Source of the DNA: Nitrospirota bacterium
Lineage (GTDB): Bacteria; Nitrospirota; Thermodesulfovibrionia; Thermodesulfovibrionales; Magnetobacteriaceae
NCBI GenBank assembly: GCA_015233895.1
Contig: JADFXG010000026.1
Location: 1-44,001, forward strand
Length of the DNA stretch: 44,001 bases
Direction of reading: 5' to 3'
A program made the position numbers and the translations under genes. Of the stretch, positions 9,409 to 18,704 are shown in pieces. The first letter of the stretch is position 1. Every line of letters begins with the position of its first letter. Below the pieces are notes generated by a model. The model was not told the DNA's origin. It did no database searches and worked only from the letters and a program-made list of their open reading frames with translations.

Positions 9409-10987
9409 GATAATCTCCCCGGCTTTCCACAGGCAGCACAATCTTAAAACATGTCCCCCGCCCGGCCTTTGATTCTAATTTAATGTCCCCTCCGTGTTTC
9501 TTTATTATGCCATATACTATTGAAAGGCCAAGCCCGGTTCCCCGGTCCTTTGTAGTGAAAAAGGGCTCAAAAATCTTTTCAGCGTTTTCGGCACTTATCC
9601 CAGGCCCTGTATCTGATAATTCTATATTTACCATTTCCCCGACTAATTTTACCATAATCTTCAATTGTCCGCCACCTTTAATTACATCAAAGGCATTATT
9701 GAAGAGATTTATAAACACACGCTCCATCTGTTCCATATCTAATCTCATGAAAATCTCCTCAGGAACACTCTCGTGAATAAACTCTATTTCCTGAGGAGGC
9801 CGGATGTGTACAGTGTGTTGGTAGGCTGAGGTGATAAGGCGGTTGATTTCCACCTCAGCAAGTTGTTTATCTTTACCGCGGGCAAACTCAAGCAAATCGG
9901 ACACTATCCCCCTCACACGCTTGGTCTGTCCTGATATATCACCGATTATTTTTGTTATAAATTTATTCTCATTGTCTTTCATCTCCCGCAAAAGCACCTG
10001 TGCAGACAGATAGATATTATTGAGAGGATTATTTAACTCATGTGCCACACCTGAGGCTAAAGTCCCGATAGCTGCTAATTTCCGGCTCTGAAGAAGTTCT
10101 GCGTTTTTTTCCTTTATTTCGATATCACGCTCAAAAAGCTGCTTTTGCATCTCATTAAATTTACTCTTTATAATCCCTAACTCATCCCCGGCTTTAACAT
10201 CTGTGGTTTCGTTGTAAACAATTCTGAAATTGCCTTTTGCCATGTTTTCCACCTGAGATTTGAAATCATTAAGTTGTCTTACTATGTTTGTGCTTAAAAG
10301 AAGCAGGCTGCCTATTCCGATTATCAAAGAAAGAGGAAGAAACAGGGCTATAGCAGTCTGTGACTTATTTATTTCACGGTCAACCTTTTCCCTTCCTTTT
10401 TTGTCCAGCTCGTTAGATAAACTTAAAATACTCTCCCCCTCTTTTCTCAAACTGAGAATTTCAGAGTCCAGTCTGTTTAGACGCACCATTAGCTCTGAGT
10501 CTGCGGCGAGTTTGTGTCTTTCCAACAGATATGTCTTTACCTTATCAGGGTGGTCTGTGTAAATCAGTTTTAAAAGTTCATAATCGTTCTCGTTCTGATT
10601 TTTTATCTTTTCCATACTTACCTTTACAGCATCCACTGTGCTTACTATTGCTTCAAATCTTTTCCCATAAACACCGAGAAGTTTGTCAAGGTCACTGAGT
10701 TTCTCTGTTTTAGAAAATTCCGGTGTGTTTTTGATAATATTTCTGAGTTCATTAAAAATTTTAAACAGGAGTTCGGATTCTTTTTGGGTAGCAACAGTTT
10801 CGTAGAGGAAATAGTTCTTTTCGTGGCGCCTGAGATCGAAGCACTTGCTCCTGATAGTGTTAGCAACTTCTAAAAATGCGATTTCCTTTTTCATACTAAA
10901 GAAATTAGCAAAAATCAACCCGCACATGGCAATCACTAAAAAAGCCGTCACGGAAAAACTCATCATCATTTTCTTTCTGAGTGACAT
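9398..10987 (-). CDS. Membrane sensor histidine kinase (HAMP-HisKA-HATPase)
   Basis: 529-aa kinase partnered with the NtrC-type regulator downstream. Transmembrane segment 1 is about 9-30. A helical periplasmic sensor (about 31-210) bears the RRHEKNYFLY signature seen in helical bimodular or four-helix sensor domains. Segment 2 is about 212-235, followed by HAMP (about 236-290). The H-box is AHELNNPLNN with His316, and the ATP-binding domain shows NLFNNAFD, DTGPGIS and TKDRGTGLGLSIV. The stimulus is unknown. Kinase and regulator are co-transcribed and overlap. Confidence 0.94.
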   Translation of the reverse strand: MSLRKKMMMSFSVTAFLVIAMCGLIFANFFSMKKEIAFLEVANTIRSKCFDLRRHEKNYFLYETVATQKESELLFKIFNELRNIIKNTPEFSKTEKLSDLDKLLGVYGKRFEAIVSTVDAVKVSMEKIKNQNENDYELLKLIYTDHPDKVKTYLLERHKLAADSELMVRLNRLDSEILSLRKEGESILSLSNELDKKGREKVDREINKSQTAIALFLPLSLIIGIGSLLLLSTNIVRQLNDFKSQVENMAKGNFRIVYNETTDVKAGDELGIIKSKFNEMQKQLFERDIEIKEKNAELLQSRKLAAIGTLASGVAHELNNPLNNIYLSAQVLLREMKDNENKFITKIIGDISGQTKRVRGIVSDLLEFARGKDKQLAEVEINRLITSAYQHTVHIRPPQEIEFIHESVPEEIFMRLDMEQMERVFINLFNNAFDVIKGGGQLKIMVKLVGEMVNIELSDTGPGISAENAEKIFEPFFTTKDRGTGLGLSIVYGIIKKHGGDIKLESKAGRGTCFKIVLPVESRGDYHAA

Positions 10988-11045
10988 TATCTTGCTGTCG
11001 CAAACACGATTAGAATTTAGTTGTTACGGGAGCGCTTTTAAAACT

Positions 11046-11456
11046 TTAGTTACCGATTAGTTTTTTAATAAACCGCTCTGTGACCTTTAAATAATCCTTA
11101 ACGGAGTTTGTTTCAGTGATTAACCCTCTGTAGTAGCCAGCAATATGGAGGGCTCCGTAAAGACGCTCAAAGTCTTTTAACAGTTTGCCGTTGTGAACGG
11201 ATATGTGTTTTTGTAAGGCGGCTCTGTAGCTATCCACAGATTGTGGCAGCTCCTTTACCGACAGGCCATTTTCATGTATCAACACCTCATCTATGGCCTC
11301 AAGTATAGCCAGATAAGCAGTACCAAAGGCCTCACGCACAGGTTTAACATCGGCATAAAAGTCACCGTCTATCTCAATTGTTTCCAATATCTCCCGTGCA
11401 TTGGCTAAATACCTGAGGGCCTCACCTTGCGGGTGTTTTTTAGAACGGCGTATCAT
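11046..11456 (-). CDS. Hypothetical protein, DUF5618/HEPN-like
   Basis: 136-aa, all-helical, cytoplasmic protein with no signal peptide. The N-terminal pattern (ALRYLANAREIL, then FGTAYLAILEAIDEVL) resembles DUF5618, a small helical family of unknown role with a HEPN-like look. I could not see the HEPN catalytic RxxxxH motif, so I do not propose ribonuclease activity. A terminator separates it from the Usp operon upstream, and 58 nt separate it from the kinase downstream. Confidence 0.72.
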   Translation of the reverse strand: MIRRSKKHPQGEALRYLANAREILETIEIDGDFYADVKPVREAFGTAYLAILEAIDEVLIHENGLSVKELPQSVDSYRAALQKHISVHNGKLLKDFERLYGALHIAGYYRGLITETNSVKDYLKVTERFIKKLIGN

Positions 11457-11543
11457 TTTTTTGTCCTCGTCATACCTTTATACTAACGGTAAGTGAACAC
11501 TTCAGTCAATAATAGTTTTTATAAATAAAATTTAAAAGCGGCA

Positions 11544-11572
11544 AGGCACGCCCACCGAAATGGGCAGTGCCT
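11544..11572 (-). terminator. Rho-independent terminator after the Usp/TauE operon
   Basis: GGCACGCCCA (11545-11554) pairs with TGGGCAGTGCC (11561-11571) with one bulged base, plus an outer A-T pair. Read on the minus strand, the stem is followed by a T-rich stretch (TTTTAAATTTTATTT). It lies 36 nt past the usp stop. Confidence 0.65.
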
Positions 11573-11607
11573 CTCCCTTAAATTTATAAACATGTGTATC
11601 AGATTAG

Positions 11608-12480
11608 CTACATATAACCGTTTTTAACCACAAGAACAGAACACGGGGCCAGTGCCACAACGCGTTCAGCGACACTTCCCATTAGAAGTTTCTCAATCCC
11701 AGTTCTTCCGTGAGAACCCATTATTACCAAATCGGCGCCTGACTCCATCGAGGCGTTAACCACTGCCTTATACGGCTCACCGACAAGAGAAAGTGTTTCA
11801 ACAGCCACTCCGCGCTTTGCAGCTTTCGTTTTAACTCTTTCCAGATTTCTCAGAGCCTCCGGTGTCTTCTCTTTAGTGGATGCAACGGAAACAGCATGAA
11901 AACTCCTGACGAAAGGACATCTGGCAGCCATATTGACGGCTTCATTTTCTGCCGCCTCGCTGTACTTTGAGCCGTCAGTAGCAAGCATGATATGTTCACC
12001 CCGTATCTCTGTCTCTTTTGGCACAACCAATACCTTGCACGGAGAATAGGCTAACACTTTTGCTGTAACACTTCCCATAATCATACGCTTAAGGCCTGTC
12101 ATTCCGCGCCGCCCCATGATTATTATATCACTTGACTTTTCCAAAGCCTCATCCACAATTCCCCTGTATGCGTCCGATGTGCGACGGATGATTATTTCCA
12201 ACTCTACGTTTTCCTCGGCTGCCCTTTCTCTGACAGTATCAAAGTAATCATCCAAACGTCTGTCCATAGTTTCGACAAATGTCATGCCGCCAGTTTCAAA
12301 TCCATCGTTCAGCCCCTGGACAAAAAGCATGGTCAATTTTATACTACAGGATTTGGCTAAGAGAATCGCCTCCTCCACCGCTCCCTTACTGTAGTCTGAG
12401 CCGTCAACCGCAAGAAGTATTGATTTCAACTCCCCCATTAGCTCTTGTCTGTACATGACCTCCATCTTTGTTGCATCCAT
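11608..12480 (-). CDS. Universal stress protein, tandem UspA domains
   Basis: 290 aa with two UspA domains. Domain 1 (about 18-150) begins SILLAVDGSDYSKGA and ends with the ATP-binding G-2x-G-9x-G-S pattern in GRRGMTGLKRMIMGSV. Domain 2 (about 160-290) begins IMLATDGSKYSEAA and ends GSHGRTGIEKLLMGSV. Both nucleotide-binding motifs are intact, so ATP binding is expected. GGAGG lies 11 nt before the ATG. It is the last gene of a four-gene operon with a TauE/SafE permease, which suggests a stress or redox role without fixing one. Confidence 0.93.
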   Translation of the reverse strand: MDATKMEVMYRQELMGELKSILLAVDGSDYSKGAVEEAILLAKSCSIKLTMLFVQGLNDGFETGGMTFVETMDRRLDDYFDTVRERAAEENVELEIIIRRTSDAYRGIVDEALEKSSDIIIMGRRGMTGLKRMIMGSVTAKVLAYSPCKVLVVPKETEIRGEHIMLATDGSKYSEAAENEAVNMAARCPFVRSFHAVSVASTKEKTPEALRNLERVKTKAAKRGVAVETLSLVGEPYKAVVNASMESGADLVIMGSHGRTGIEKLLMGSVAERVVALAPCSVLVVKNGYM

Positions 12481-12503
12481 ATCTTATATATCCTCCATAC
12501 CAG

Positions 12504-13604
12504 TTATTCAGCTTTATAAGCCTTTTTCAATTCCTTTCTCACAGAAGAGAGTGTTCTTTCCTCCCGTAACCCACTCCAAAGAGCCTTTAATATAATGAAT
12601 GCACCTATCAGAAGAGCTAATATCATGATAGCAAAACTTGTATTGCTCATTATTTTAAGAGCACTGTCGCTAAGGCTGTTAATCACCTTTAGTTTTGTCA
12701 GATATACAGGAATCATAATAGCCCGGCTTACTAAAACTATCAACATAATGGAGGCCATGACAACCTTTATCATGAAGGGCTTGACGTAGGTGGTACCGAT
12801 AGCTCCCAGTTGAATACCAAACAGCGAGCCACCTAAAATTATCATGGCAAGCCTTATGTCAACAAGTCCGTGAAGCGCATATTTAAACGACCCGCCCATC
12901 CCCATAACAAACGCTATGACCAGTTCCGTTGCCGAGGCTAAAAGGCCGGGAACTCCTAAAACGTACATCATTGCAGGAACCCCTACAAAACCGCCCACTG
13001 CTATAGTTGCGGCAAGCATTCCGGTTGCAAATCCAAGAGGAATTGTAAACAGGACAGATACTTTAGCATCCATGCTCTTAAAATACATCATTGTGCCAGG
13101 AATATTGACTGTACGTAACCACAGTGCTAATTTAGTTGGTTTTTCCTCTGCGTCCTGAGTGCCGCTTTTCATAGACTTTAGTACGTCTTTTAAAATTATC
13201 CCGCCGACAATTCCAAGTACCAGCACAAAAGCAACACTAACGTAGAGGTTTGAGCCGGCATCACCAAAGGAGTCTTTTATCCGTTGCTGAATCGAGGCGC
13301 CATAGAGTACCCCGGCTTCTGCGGACACTCCGATAATAACTCCCAGTTTCACATCCACTTGCCCGTATCTGTATCGTTTTATTGCACCCACCAGGGCTTT
13401 GGGAAATTTATGGCACATGTTGCTGGCCACAGCCACAAGGGCAGGCACCCCAATACTCATCATACCGGGAGTCAGCACAAACGCCCCTCCTGAGCCTATA
13501 AAGCCGCTAACAAGACCACCTATAAATCCCACTACAAACAGATATACTATCTGCATAGTTCCCAGATCAATGAAATTTGCAGATTCATTTATGACTTCAT
13601 GCAT
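12504..13604 (-). CDS. TauE/SafE family anion permease (putative sulfite or organosulfur exporter)
   Basis: 366-aa polytopic inner-membrane protein with about 8 hydrophobic segments. The first (about 19-45) contains the characteristic GFIGGLVSGFIGSGGAFVLT half-motif, and a second copy-like GGFVGVPAMMYVLGVP appears near 205. A hydrophilic loop lies at about 140-170. Members of this superfamily move sulfite, sulfoacetate or other small anions; the substrate here is unknown. The ribosome-binding site AGGAGGTAA lies inside the last codons of the upstream small membrane protein gene, so the two are probably translationally coupled. Confidence 0.92.
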   Translation of the reverse strand: MHEVINESANFIDLGTMQIVYLFVVGFIGGLVSGFIGSGGAFVLTPGMMSIGVPALVAVASNMCHKFPKALVGAIKRYRYGQVDVKLGVIIGVSAEAGVLYGASIQQRIKDSFGDAGSNLYVSVAFVLVLGIVGGIILKDVLKSMKSGTQDAEEKPTKLALWLRTVNIPGTMMYFKSMDAKVSVLFTIPLGFATGMLAATIAVGGFVGVPAMMYVLGVPGLLASATELVIAFVMGMGGSFKYALHGLVDIRLAMIILGGSLFGIQLGAIGTTYVKPFMIKVVMASIMLIVLVSRAIMIPVYLTKLKVINSLSDSALKIMSNTSFAIMILALLIGAFIILKALWSGLREERTLSSVRKELKKAYKAE

Positions 13605-13611
13605 TTAATGT

Positions 13612-13857
13612 TTACCTCCTTACCTTTTTAGCTTCTATACCGATTACTGTCCAAAACTCGCCTGTAAAGCCACCATGAACAATTGAAAACAAAAACGCTG
13701 CCGCCACGGGAAGTAATGCATAAAACCCGCCTTTTGCAAAAAATCCTGTTATTGCCTTTTGTTGAAGAAGTAAAGCAGCATACAACGTACATGAAAGAAG
13801 CCCTAATACCATGAACTTCATAAAACTGCCCTTCTTGTGCTCTCCAGATTCACCCAT
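13612..13857 (-). CDS. Small membrane protein next to TauE/SafE permease
   Basis: 81-aa protein with two predicted transmembrane segments (about 14-33 and 43-64) and a short basic C-terminus. I do not recognise a named family. AAGGAG precedes the ATG, and its last codons (GTAAGGAGGTAA) supply the ribosome-binding site of the permease gene. It may be an accessory subunit of the permease; that is inference from coupling only. Confidence 0.8.
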   Translation of the reverse strand: MGESGEHKKGSFMKFMVLGLLSCTLYAALLLQQKAITGFFAKGGFYALLPVAAAFLFSIVHGGFTGEFWTVIGIEAKKVRR

Positions 13858-13932
13858 TGTTTTTTCTCCTTTGTTTTTTTAGTTTTTTTTCAAACGTATA
13901 TTTCAATGCCAATTCCTCGATGATACCTGCTG

Positions 13933-14397
13933 TCAGATTACAACCAAAGGACAACTAAGGTTTCTAAGCAGTCCTGGAAATTCTTTGGCCGGAGCTTTAA
14001 AGTTGTTGGATGAGGCCACTATAACATAAAGAATTTCCCTGTTAGTCTCGGTGTAGTTGATTATTTCTTGTTTAAGCTGGCCGGTTTTGGCTAATAAACG
14101 ATAGAATACGTTCTCCTCCACAAGTTGAAACAGAAAATCGTCAAGTGAATTTTTCGGTTCACCGGTTGTCTTTACGTATAAAACATCAAGTTCCGCTCCT
14201 ATCCTTTTACACATGGTTACAGTGTTTGACAGTGTTTTACTGCTTATGCCCTCATCGGTAATTGCAAGGAGCACCCGTCTGTTTTCATTTAACGATTCAT
14301 TTGACATGCCAGAGCCGATATCTTCAGTTTGTGGAATCTCTGAGAGCAGCTCCGCCACTTTCTTTTTGTTTATCTTTGGTGAATGTTTCTTAGTCAC
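13933..14397 (-). CDS. UspA-like protein lacking the ATP-binding motif
   Basis: 154 aa with a basic N-terminal extension (1-40) before a Usp-type fold: strand VLLAITDEGISSKTLSNTV, then AELDVLYVK, then YVIVASSNN. It ends at NLSCPLVVI, like the last strand of Usp proteins. The glycine-rich G-2x-G-9x-G motif is replaced by SSNNFKAPAKEFPG, so it probably does not bind ATP. It is first in the operon, 30 nt downstream of the likely start of transcription from the -24/-12 promoter. Confidence 0.8.
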   Translation of the reverse strand: MTKKHSPKINKKKVAELLSEIPQTEDIGSGMSNESLNENRRVLLAITDEGISSKTLSNTVTMCKRIGAELDVLYVKTTGEPKNSLDDFLFQLVEENVFYRLLAKTGQLKQEIINYTETNREILYVIVASSNNFKAPAKEFPGLLRNLSCPLVVI

Positions 14398-14801
14398 CTT
14401 GCCTCCGGATATTTAGTTTTCAAACTAACTTTGTATATCAAAATCTGTGCCAGGTATAAATTATCATTTTAATTCAGTCACTTACTATTAATACACCGAC
14501 CTAAAATCATAGTTAGTGTTGCAAAATGTAACAGTTGTCACAATTTACCATAAAACAGGAGACAATAGATGATGTTGCATTTTTTAAATCACTATTGCAT
14601 AATGCAACAATTAAGATTACTGTGATAACCAGATCCGGTTTCACTTGTGCAAAAGCTAAGTTGCAAAAAAACTTTCAGATTAATTATAATTGTCTCATTG
14701 TTCGAGATGTACTATACTTTGGAGGGCAGCTTAAAAAAACACAGGTGAATTCCTGAATGGAGTTTAGCCTGTATATTAATTAGTAAGGGAGGGGGTTATA
14801 A
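14398..14801. other. 404-nt intergenic region with repeated GTTGCA dyads
   Basis: Divergent control region between the Usp operon and the chemoreceptor gene. It holds GTTGCA elements at 14518 (as GTTGCAAAATGTAAC), 14574, 14608 (reverse) and 14660, and a perfect 13-nt palindrome TTGCATAATGCAA at 14595-14607. The element at 14574-14580 is an exact inverted partner of 14602-14608. A 73-codon frame at 14535-14756 looks spurious. Confidence 0.5.
14437..14452 (-). promoter_or_regulatory. Candidate sigma-54 (-24/-12) promoter of the Usp-TauE operon
   Basis: The minus strand reads TGGCACAGATTTTGAT. Against the TGGCAC-N5-TTGC consensus only the final C differs (A here), and the spacing is exact. It lies 40 nt before the first gene. 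A sigma-54 activator is encoded 5 kb away. The match was made by eye. Confidence 0.45.
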
Positions 14802-16730
14802 GTGAAAATCAGTGCTTCAGTAAATGTAATGGTGGTAGTTTTAATCCTATCTGCGCTTATGGGCGGATTTCTTGTGCGCCGTTCTGTGATGGACTTGACT
14901 AATGATGGCAGAATCGTAAATTTTGCCGGTAAAATAAGGGGCGGTACCCAAAGACTCATAAAACTTGAACTTGTAAAAAACCATGCAGAATCAGACAAAT
15001 TAATCAGCTCGACCGAAAAAATCATAGCAGGTATCATAAACGGAGATTCATCATTAGGGATACCTAAGGTAGATAACGAGTTGTTTATCACAGGGATGAA
15101 AAAGGTTGAGTCGGAGTGGAAAAAACTGAGGCAAACCATAACAGAATCAAGAGCCAATCCAGCTCTTGTTGACCAATTAGTCAACGAGAGTGAGGTTATC
15201 TTCAAATTAGCTGACGATACCACAGCTGTTGCTGAAACTCTCTCCACTCATCATGTAAATCAGGTTCGTGACGTCATGGTATTAACACTTATCTTCAATA
15301 TGCTTGTATTTGCCACCGTGTGGTTTCTTTCCAGAAGAAAAGTTCTGCATCCGATTAAACAACTCGCAGAACAGGTCAAAAACATTACCGACAAAGACCT
15401 CCGGGTTATAATAGGACATAAGAGCAACGACGAAATAGGACATTTGGCAGATGCTATGAACAATCTGATAGACTTTTTCAATGTGATAATAAATAACACC
15501 ATAACATCTATAAACAACGTTGTAAACACGATGGATATAGTAAGAACAAAAACCGACAAAACAAGTGAGGGAGCAAAGGATCAACTATCACAAACTATGC
15601 AGATAGCAACAGCTTCAACTGAGATGAGTCAAACCATAACGGACATAGCAACGAATGCCGCAATGGCAGCGGGGACATCTTCAAACTCAATGACAATAGC
15701 AGAAAAGGGTAAAGACATAGCCTTTGGAGCAATAAACACTGTAAGTGTTGTACATGCTACGACCTCAGAGCTGGCTTCTCTCATAGGCACATTAAACAGC
15801 CGCGTAAATGAAATAGGCGACATCCTTGGCGTCATAAACGATATAGCTGATCAGACTAACCTTCTGGCCTTAAACGCAGCCATAGAAGCAGCCAGGGCCG
15901 GTGAACAGGGCAGAGGGTTTGCTGTGGTGGCAGATGAGGTAAGAAAACTTGCTGAAAGAACCAAGGTGGCAACAACGGAGATTTCCAGCAAAATAAATGC
16001 TGTTCAGTCGGAGTCTGACCGTACAACAAAATCCATGGAAAACGCCTCAATAGAAGTCGGCAAAACAACAGCGCTGATGAATCAGGTAGGGGATGTGTTA
16101 AACGACATAGTAAATTCTACCAGCGAGGTGCGTGACCAGATTACCACAATAGCTACCGCAATTGACGAGCAGGCGTGCACAACGGATGATGTTGTTCAAA
16201 ATGTTGAAAAAACCTCTAATATAGCTCAGGAAATGGAAAGGGAATCAGTAGAGGTCATGAAAGAAGTCAATAAAATGATAGCCTCTGCAGAAGATCTCCG
16301 TAAAACTACTACCGGTTTTAAAACCAGAGGAGCTGAGCTCTTAGTGCTTGATTTGGCAATGACTGACCATCGTTTATGGGTAAACCGGATATTGTTTTGT
16401 CTAAAGGGAGGGGAACACATAGACCCAAACACACTCTTGGACCATACGATGTGCCGTCTTGGAAAGTGGTACTATTCTGATGGTAAGGATCTCTGCGGCC
16501 AGATGCAATGCTTTTGCTCTATGGAGCACCCTCATAAAAAATTACATGCCCTGGGCAAAGAGATAGTGACTGTTTATAACTCCGGAAACTCGCAAAAGTC
16601 ACATGAAATGTTTGTAGAGCTTGAGAATCTTTCAAAAGCGATTATAGCTTCATTAAAAGAAACAAAACAAAACCTTTCAGGGCATTTAGTTGCTGGCGGA
16701 CACTCAATGGTAAAAGCGATAGCAAACTAA
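14802..16730 (+). CDS. Methyl-accepting chemotaxis protein with C-terminal CZB domain
   Basis: 642-aa chemoreceptor. Transmembrane segment 1 is about 8-26. A helical PilJ/nitrate-sensor-like domain (about 35-150, [17 protein letters not shown]) precedes segment 2 (about 157-177) and HAMP (about 178-232). The signalling hairpin tip near 341-385 is well conserved ([20 protein letters not shown]). At the C-terminus a chemoreceptor zinc-binding (CZB) domain (about 515-620) has His523, Cys551 in CRLGKWYY, and His578/His582. CZB domains bind zinc and can sense oxidants. Three additional cysteines (565, 570, 572) lie next to the zinc site. The GTG start follows a GGGAGGGGG element. A role in pilus or flagellar taxis is possible; pilB follows. 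Confidence 0.94.
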   Translation: MKISASVNVMVVVLILSALMGGFLVRRSVMDLTNDGRIVNFAGKIRGGTQRLIKLELVKNHAESDKLISSTEKIIAGIINGDSSLGIPKVDNELFITGMKKVESEWKKLRQTITESRANPALVDQLVNESEVIFKLADDTTAVAETLSTHHVNQVRDVMVLTLIFNMLVFATVWFLSRRKVLHPIKQLAEQVKNITDKDLRVIIGHKSNDEIGHLADAMNNLIDFFNVIINNTITSINNVVNTMDIVRTKTDKTSEGAKDQLSQTMQIATASTEMSQTITDIATNAAMAAGTSSNSMTIAEKGKDIAFGAINTVSVVHATTSELASLIGTLNSRVNEIGDILGVINDIADQTNLLALNAAIEAARAGEQGRGFAVVADEVRKLAERTKVATTEISSKINAVQSESDRTTKSMENASIEVGKTTALMNQVGDVLNDIVNSTSEVRDQITTIATAIDEQACTTDDVVQNVEKTSNIAQEMERESVEVMKEVNKMIASAEDLRKTTTGFKTRGAELLVLDLAMTDHRLWVNRILFCLKGGEHIDPNTLLDHTMCRLGKWYYSDGKDLCGQMQCFCSMEHPHKKLHALGKEIVTVYNSGNSQKSHEMFVELENLSKAIIASLKETKQNLSGHLVAGGHSMVKAIAN

Positions 16731-16750
16731 AATTGAGGCAATACGGTTAC

Positions 16751-16780
16751 TTGACTATTCATTCGTGTTGTTGCTACACT
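16751..16780 (+). promoter_or_regulatory. Candidate sigma-70 promoter upstream of pilB (distal)
   Basis: TTGACT and TACACT with an 18-nt spacer, about 140 nt before pilB. Confidence 0.35.
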
Positions 16781-16839
16781 TATCATGTGTGTTTGCTCTT
16801 AAATGACAAAGGGGTGTTTTGAGAGTAAAGCAGTATGAT

Positions 16840-16868
16840 TTGTTATTTACACTAATTTTAGCTATATA
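16840..16868 (+). promoter_or_regulatory. Candidate sigma-70 promoter of pilB (proximal)
   Basis: TTGTTA and TATATA with a 17-nt spacer. Predicted start near 16875, giving a leader of about 45 nt that contains AGGAGAGAG just before the ATG. Confidence 0.4.
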
Positions 16869-16920
16869 AACGAAATATTGAATTTGCCGGTAACCTTTTA
16901 ATTTAGGAGAGAGTAAGACT

Positions 16921-18678
16921 ATGGCAGTATCAACTATCCCAATACAAGGACAGCTCCTGGTGCAGGCCGGATTGGTCACAGAAAAGCAGGTGATGGAGGC
17001 CTTCGAACTTCAAAAATCAGAGGGCAAACGTCTCGGTTCCATGCTGACAAAATTAGGACATATAAAAGAAGAGGATCTTGCCGGATTTTACAGCAAACAG
17101 TACAAAGTGCCTTTGATAGATATAGGTAAATATCAGATAGATATAGCTCTCCTTAAAAAAGTTCCCTTTGAAAAGGCAAAAAAGCATGTAATGATACCAA
17201 TTACCATGGAGGGAGAGGCCCTTAGACTTGTCATTGCCGACCCTTCAAACAACCCGGCAATTGAAGACGTTAAATTCATAACAAGGATGAAAGTGGCAAT
17301 CCATGTGGCAACTGAGTCGTCAATCATTCATGCTATTGAACAGAACTATCCTAAGACAGACCAGCAGAAGTTAGTGCCGGAGGGGGTCAGGCCTGGCGCC
17401 AAGACAACTCTGGACATGTCGGAAATTAATAAGCTTCTGGGCAAGGTCACTCAGAACATTACCATTGTAGATCAGAAAGAGGATAAGATTTCCCTCACTG
17501 AGGCCGGTACAGCGCCTATAATACAACTGGTAAATGGAATTCTGATGAATGCCATAAGCGACAGAGCAAGTGATATCCACATAGAGCCATGGGAGAAGGA
17601 ATTACGAGTAAGATATCGGATAGATGGAGTGCTAAAGCAGGCGTTTCCTCCATTTCCGGACTCCATAAAGAATCCTCTTATTTCCAGAATAAAAATAATG
17701 TCCCGTCTTGATATATCAGAGAGGCGCATTCCACAGGATGGACGTATAAAGCTCAAATACGAGGGGGGTGAGGTTGACTTCAGAGTTTCAACCCTACCGC
17801 TACAGTTTGGCGAAAAGGTTGTTATGAGACTTTTGGATAAATCCAATTTGAACCTTGATTTATCTGTTTTGGGCTTTGATGAAACGCAGCTTAATGATTT
17901 CATAGAAGCTATTGAGAAACCGTTTGGGATGGTTCTGGTAACAGGACCTACCGGAAGCGGTAAAACAACTTCTCTGTACTCAGGGCTTTCCCATCTTAAT
18001 AAACCCGGCGTGAACATTATGACGGCCGAGGACCCGGTTGAGTACAATCTTGCCGGCATTAACCAGGTACAAGTCAAGCCCGATATTGGGCTAACCTTTG
18101 CAAACGCCCTGAGGGCCTTTTTGCGGCAGGACCCTGACATAATTCTGGTTGGTGAGATAAGAGACCAGGAGACTGCAGAAATTGGAGTTAAGGCAGCTCT
18201 TACCGGACATTTAGTGCTAAGCACCCTGCATACAAACGATGCGCCATCCACAGTCACAAGACTTTTAAACATTGGGATAGAGCCTTTTTTGATATCATCG
18301 TCTGTGGTTCTCATAGTTGCCCAGAGATTAGCAAGAAGGATTTGTAAAAGCTGTAAGATAGAAGATAAAAACGTCTCTGAAACTCTGCTTTTGAAAGCTG
18401 GTGTACCAAAGGCTGAAATCCCTGATTTTAAGTGTTTTGTCGGCAGCGGTTGTCCCGAGTGCGGTGATACCGGTTATAAGGGCAGGCTGGCCTTGCATGA
18501 GGTAATGCCGATGCGTGGTGAGCTGAAAGAGGTAATTCTTTCAGGGGGCACCTCTGAGGCCATAAAAAGAGAGGCGATAAAGCAGGGGATGTTGACACTC
18601 AGGCAGAGCGGTTTAAAAAAAGTTAAATTAGGGCTTACCACTATTGAAGAGGTCTTTAGAAACACCATTGGTGATTAA
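16921..18678 (+). CDS. pilB: Type IV pilus assembly / type II secretion ATPase PilB (GspE family)
   Basis: 585-aa hexameric ATPase that powers pilus extension or pseudopilus assembly from the cytoplasmic side. An N-terminal MshEN-like domain (about 8-145) precedes the N2D domain (about 195-310), Walker A GPTGSGKTT (342-350), the Asp box TAEDPVEY, Walker B ILVGEIRDQET (408-418) and the His box HLVLSTLHTNDA. The zinc tetracysteine (Cys475, 478, 511, 514) is complete, as in extension ATPases and unlike PilT. No pilC, pilT or pilin genes are in the window. AGGAGAGAG supports the ATG. Confidence 0.95.
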   Translation: MAVSTIPIQGQLLVQAGLVTEKQVMEAFELQKSEGKRLGSMLTKLGHIKEEDLAGFYSKQYKVPLIDIGKYQIDIALLKKVPFEKAKKHVMIPITMEGEALRLVIADPSNNPAIEDVKFITRMKVAIHVATESSIIHAIEQNYPKTDQQKLVPEGVRPGAKTTLDMSEINKLLGKVTQNITIVDQKEDKISLTEAGTAPIIQLVNGILMNAISDRASDIHIEPWEKELRVRYRIDGVLKQAFPPFPDSIKNPLISRIKIMSRLDISERRIPQDGRIKLKYEGGEVDFRVSTLPLQFGEKVVMRLLDKSNLNLDLSVLGFDETQLNDFIEAIEKPFGMVLVTGPTGSGKTTSLYSGLSHLNKPGVNIMTAEDPVEYNLAGINQVQVKPDIGLTFANALRAFLRQDPDIILVGEIRDQETAEIGVKAALTGHLVLSTLHTNDAPSTVTRLLNIGIEPFLISSSVVLIVAQRLARRICKSCKIEDKNVSETLLLKAGVPKAEIPDFKCFVGSGCPECGDTGYKGRLALHEVMPMRGELKEVILSGGTSEAIKREAIKQGMLTLRQSGLKKVKLGLTTIEEVFRNTIGD

Positions 18679-18704
18679 AATGATGTTAAAAACGAGGGTT
18701 TATA

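Noticed and set aside
14535-14756. 73-codon plus-strand frame between the Usp operon and the chemoreceptor
   Set aside because: No ribosome-binding site, no recognisable fold, and it overlaps the GTTGCA dyad cluster and AT-rich control region.
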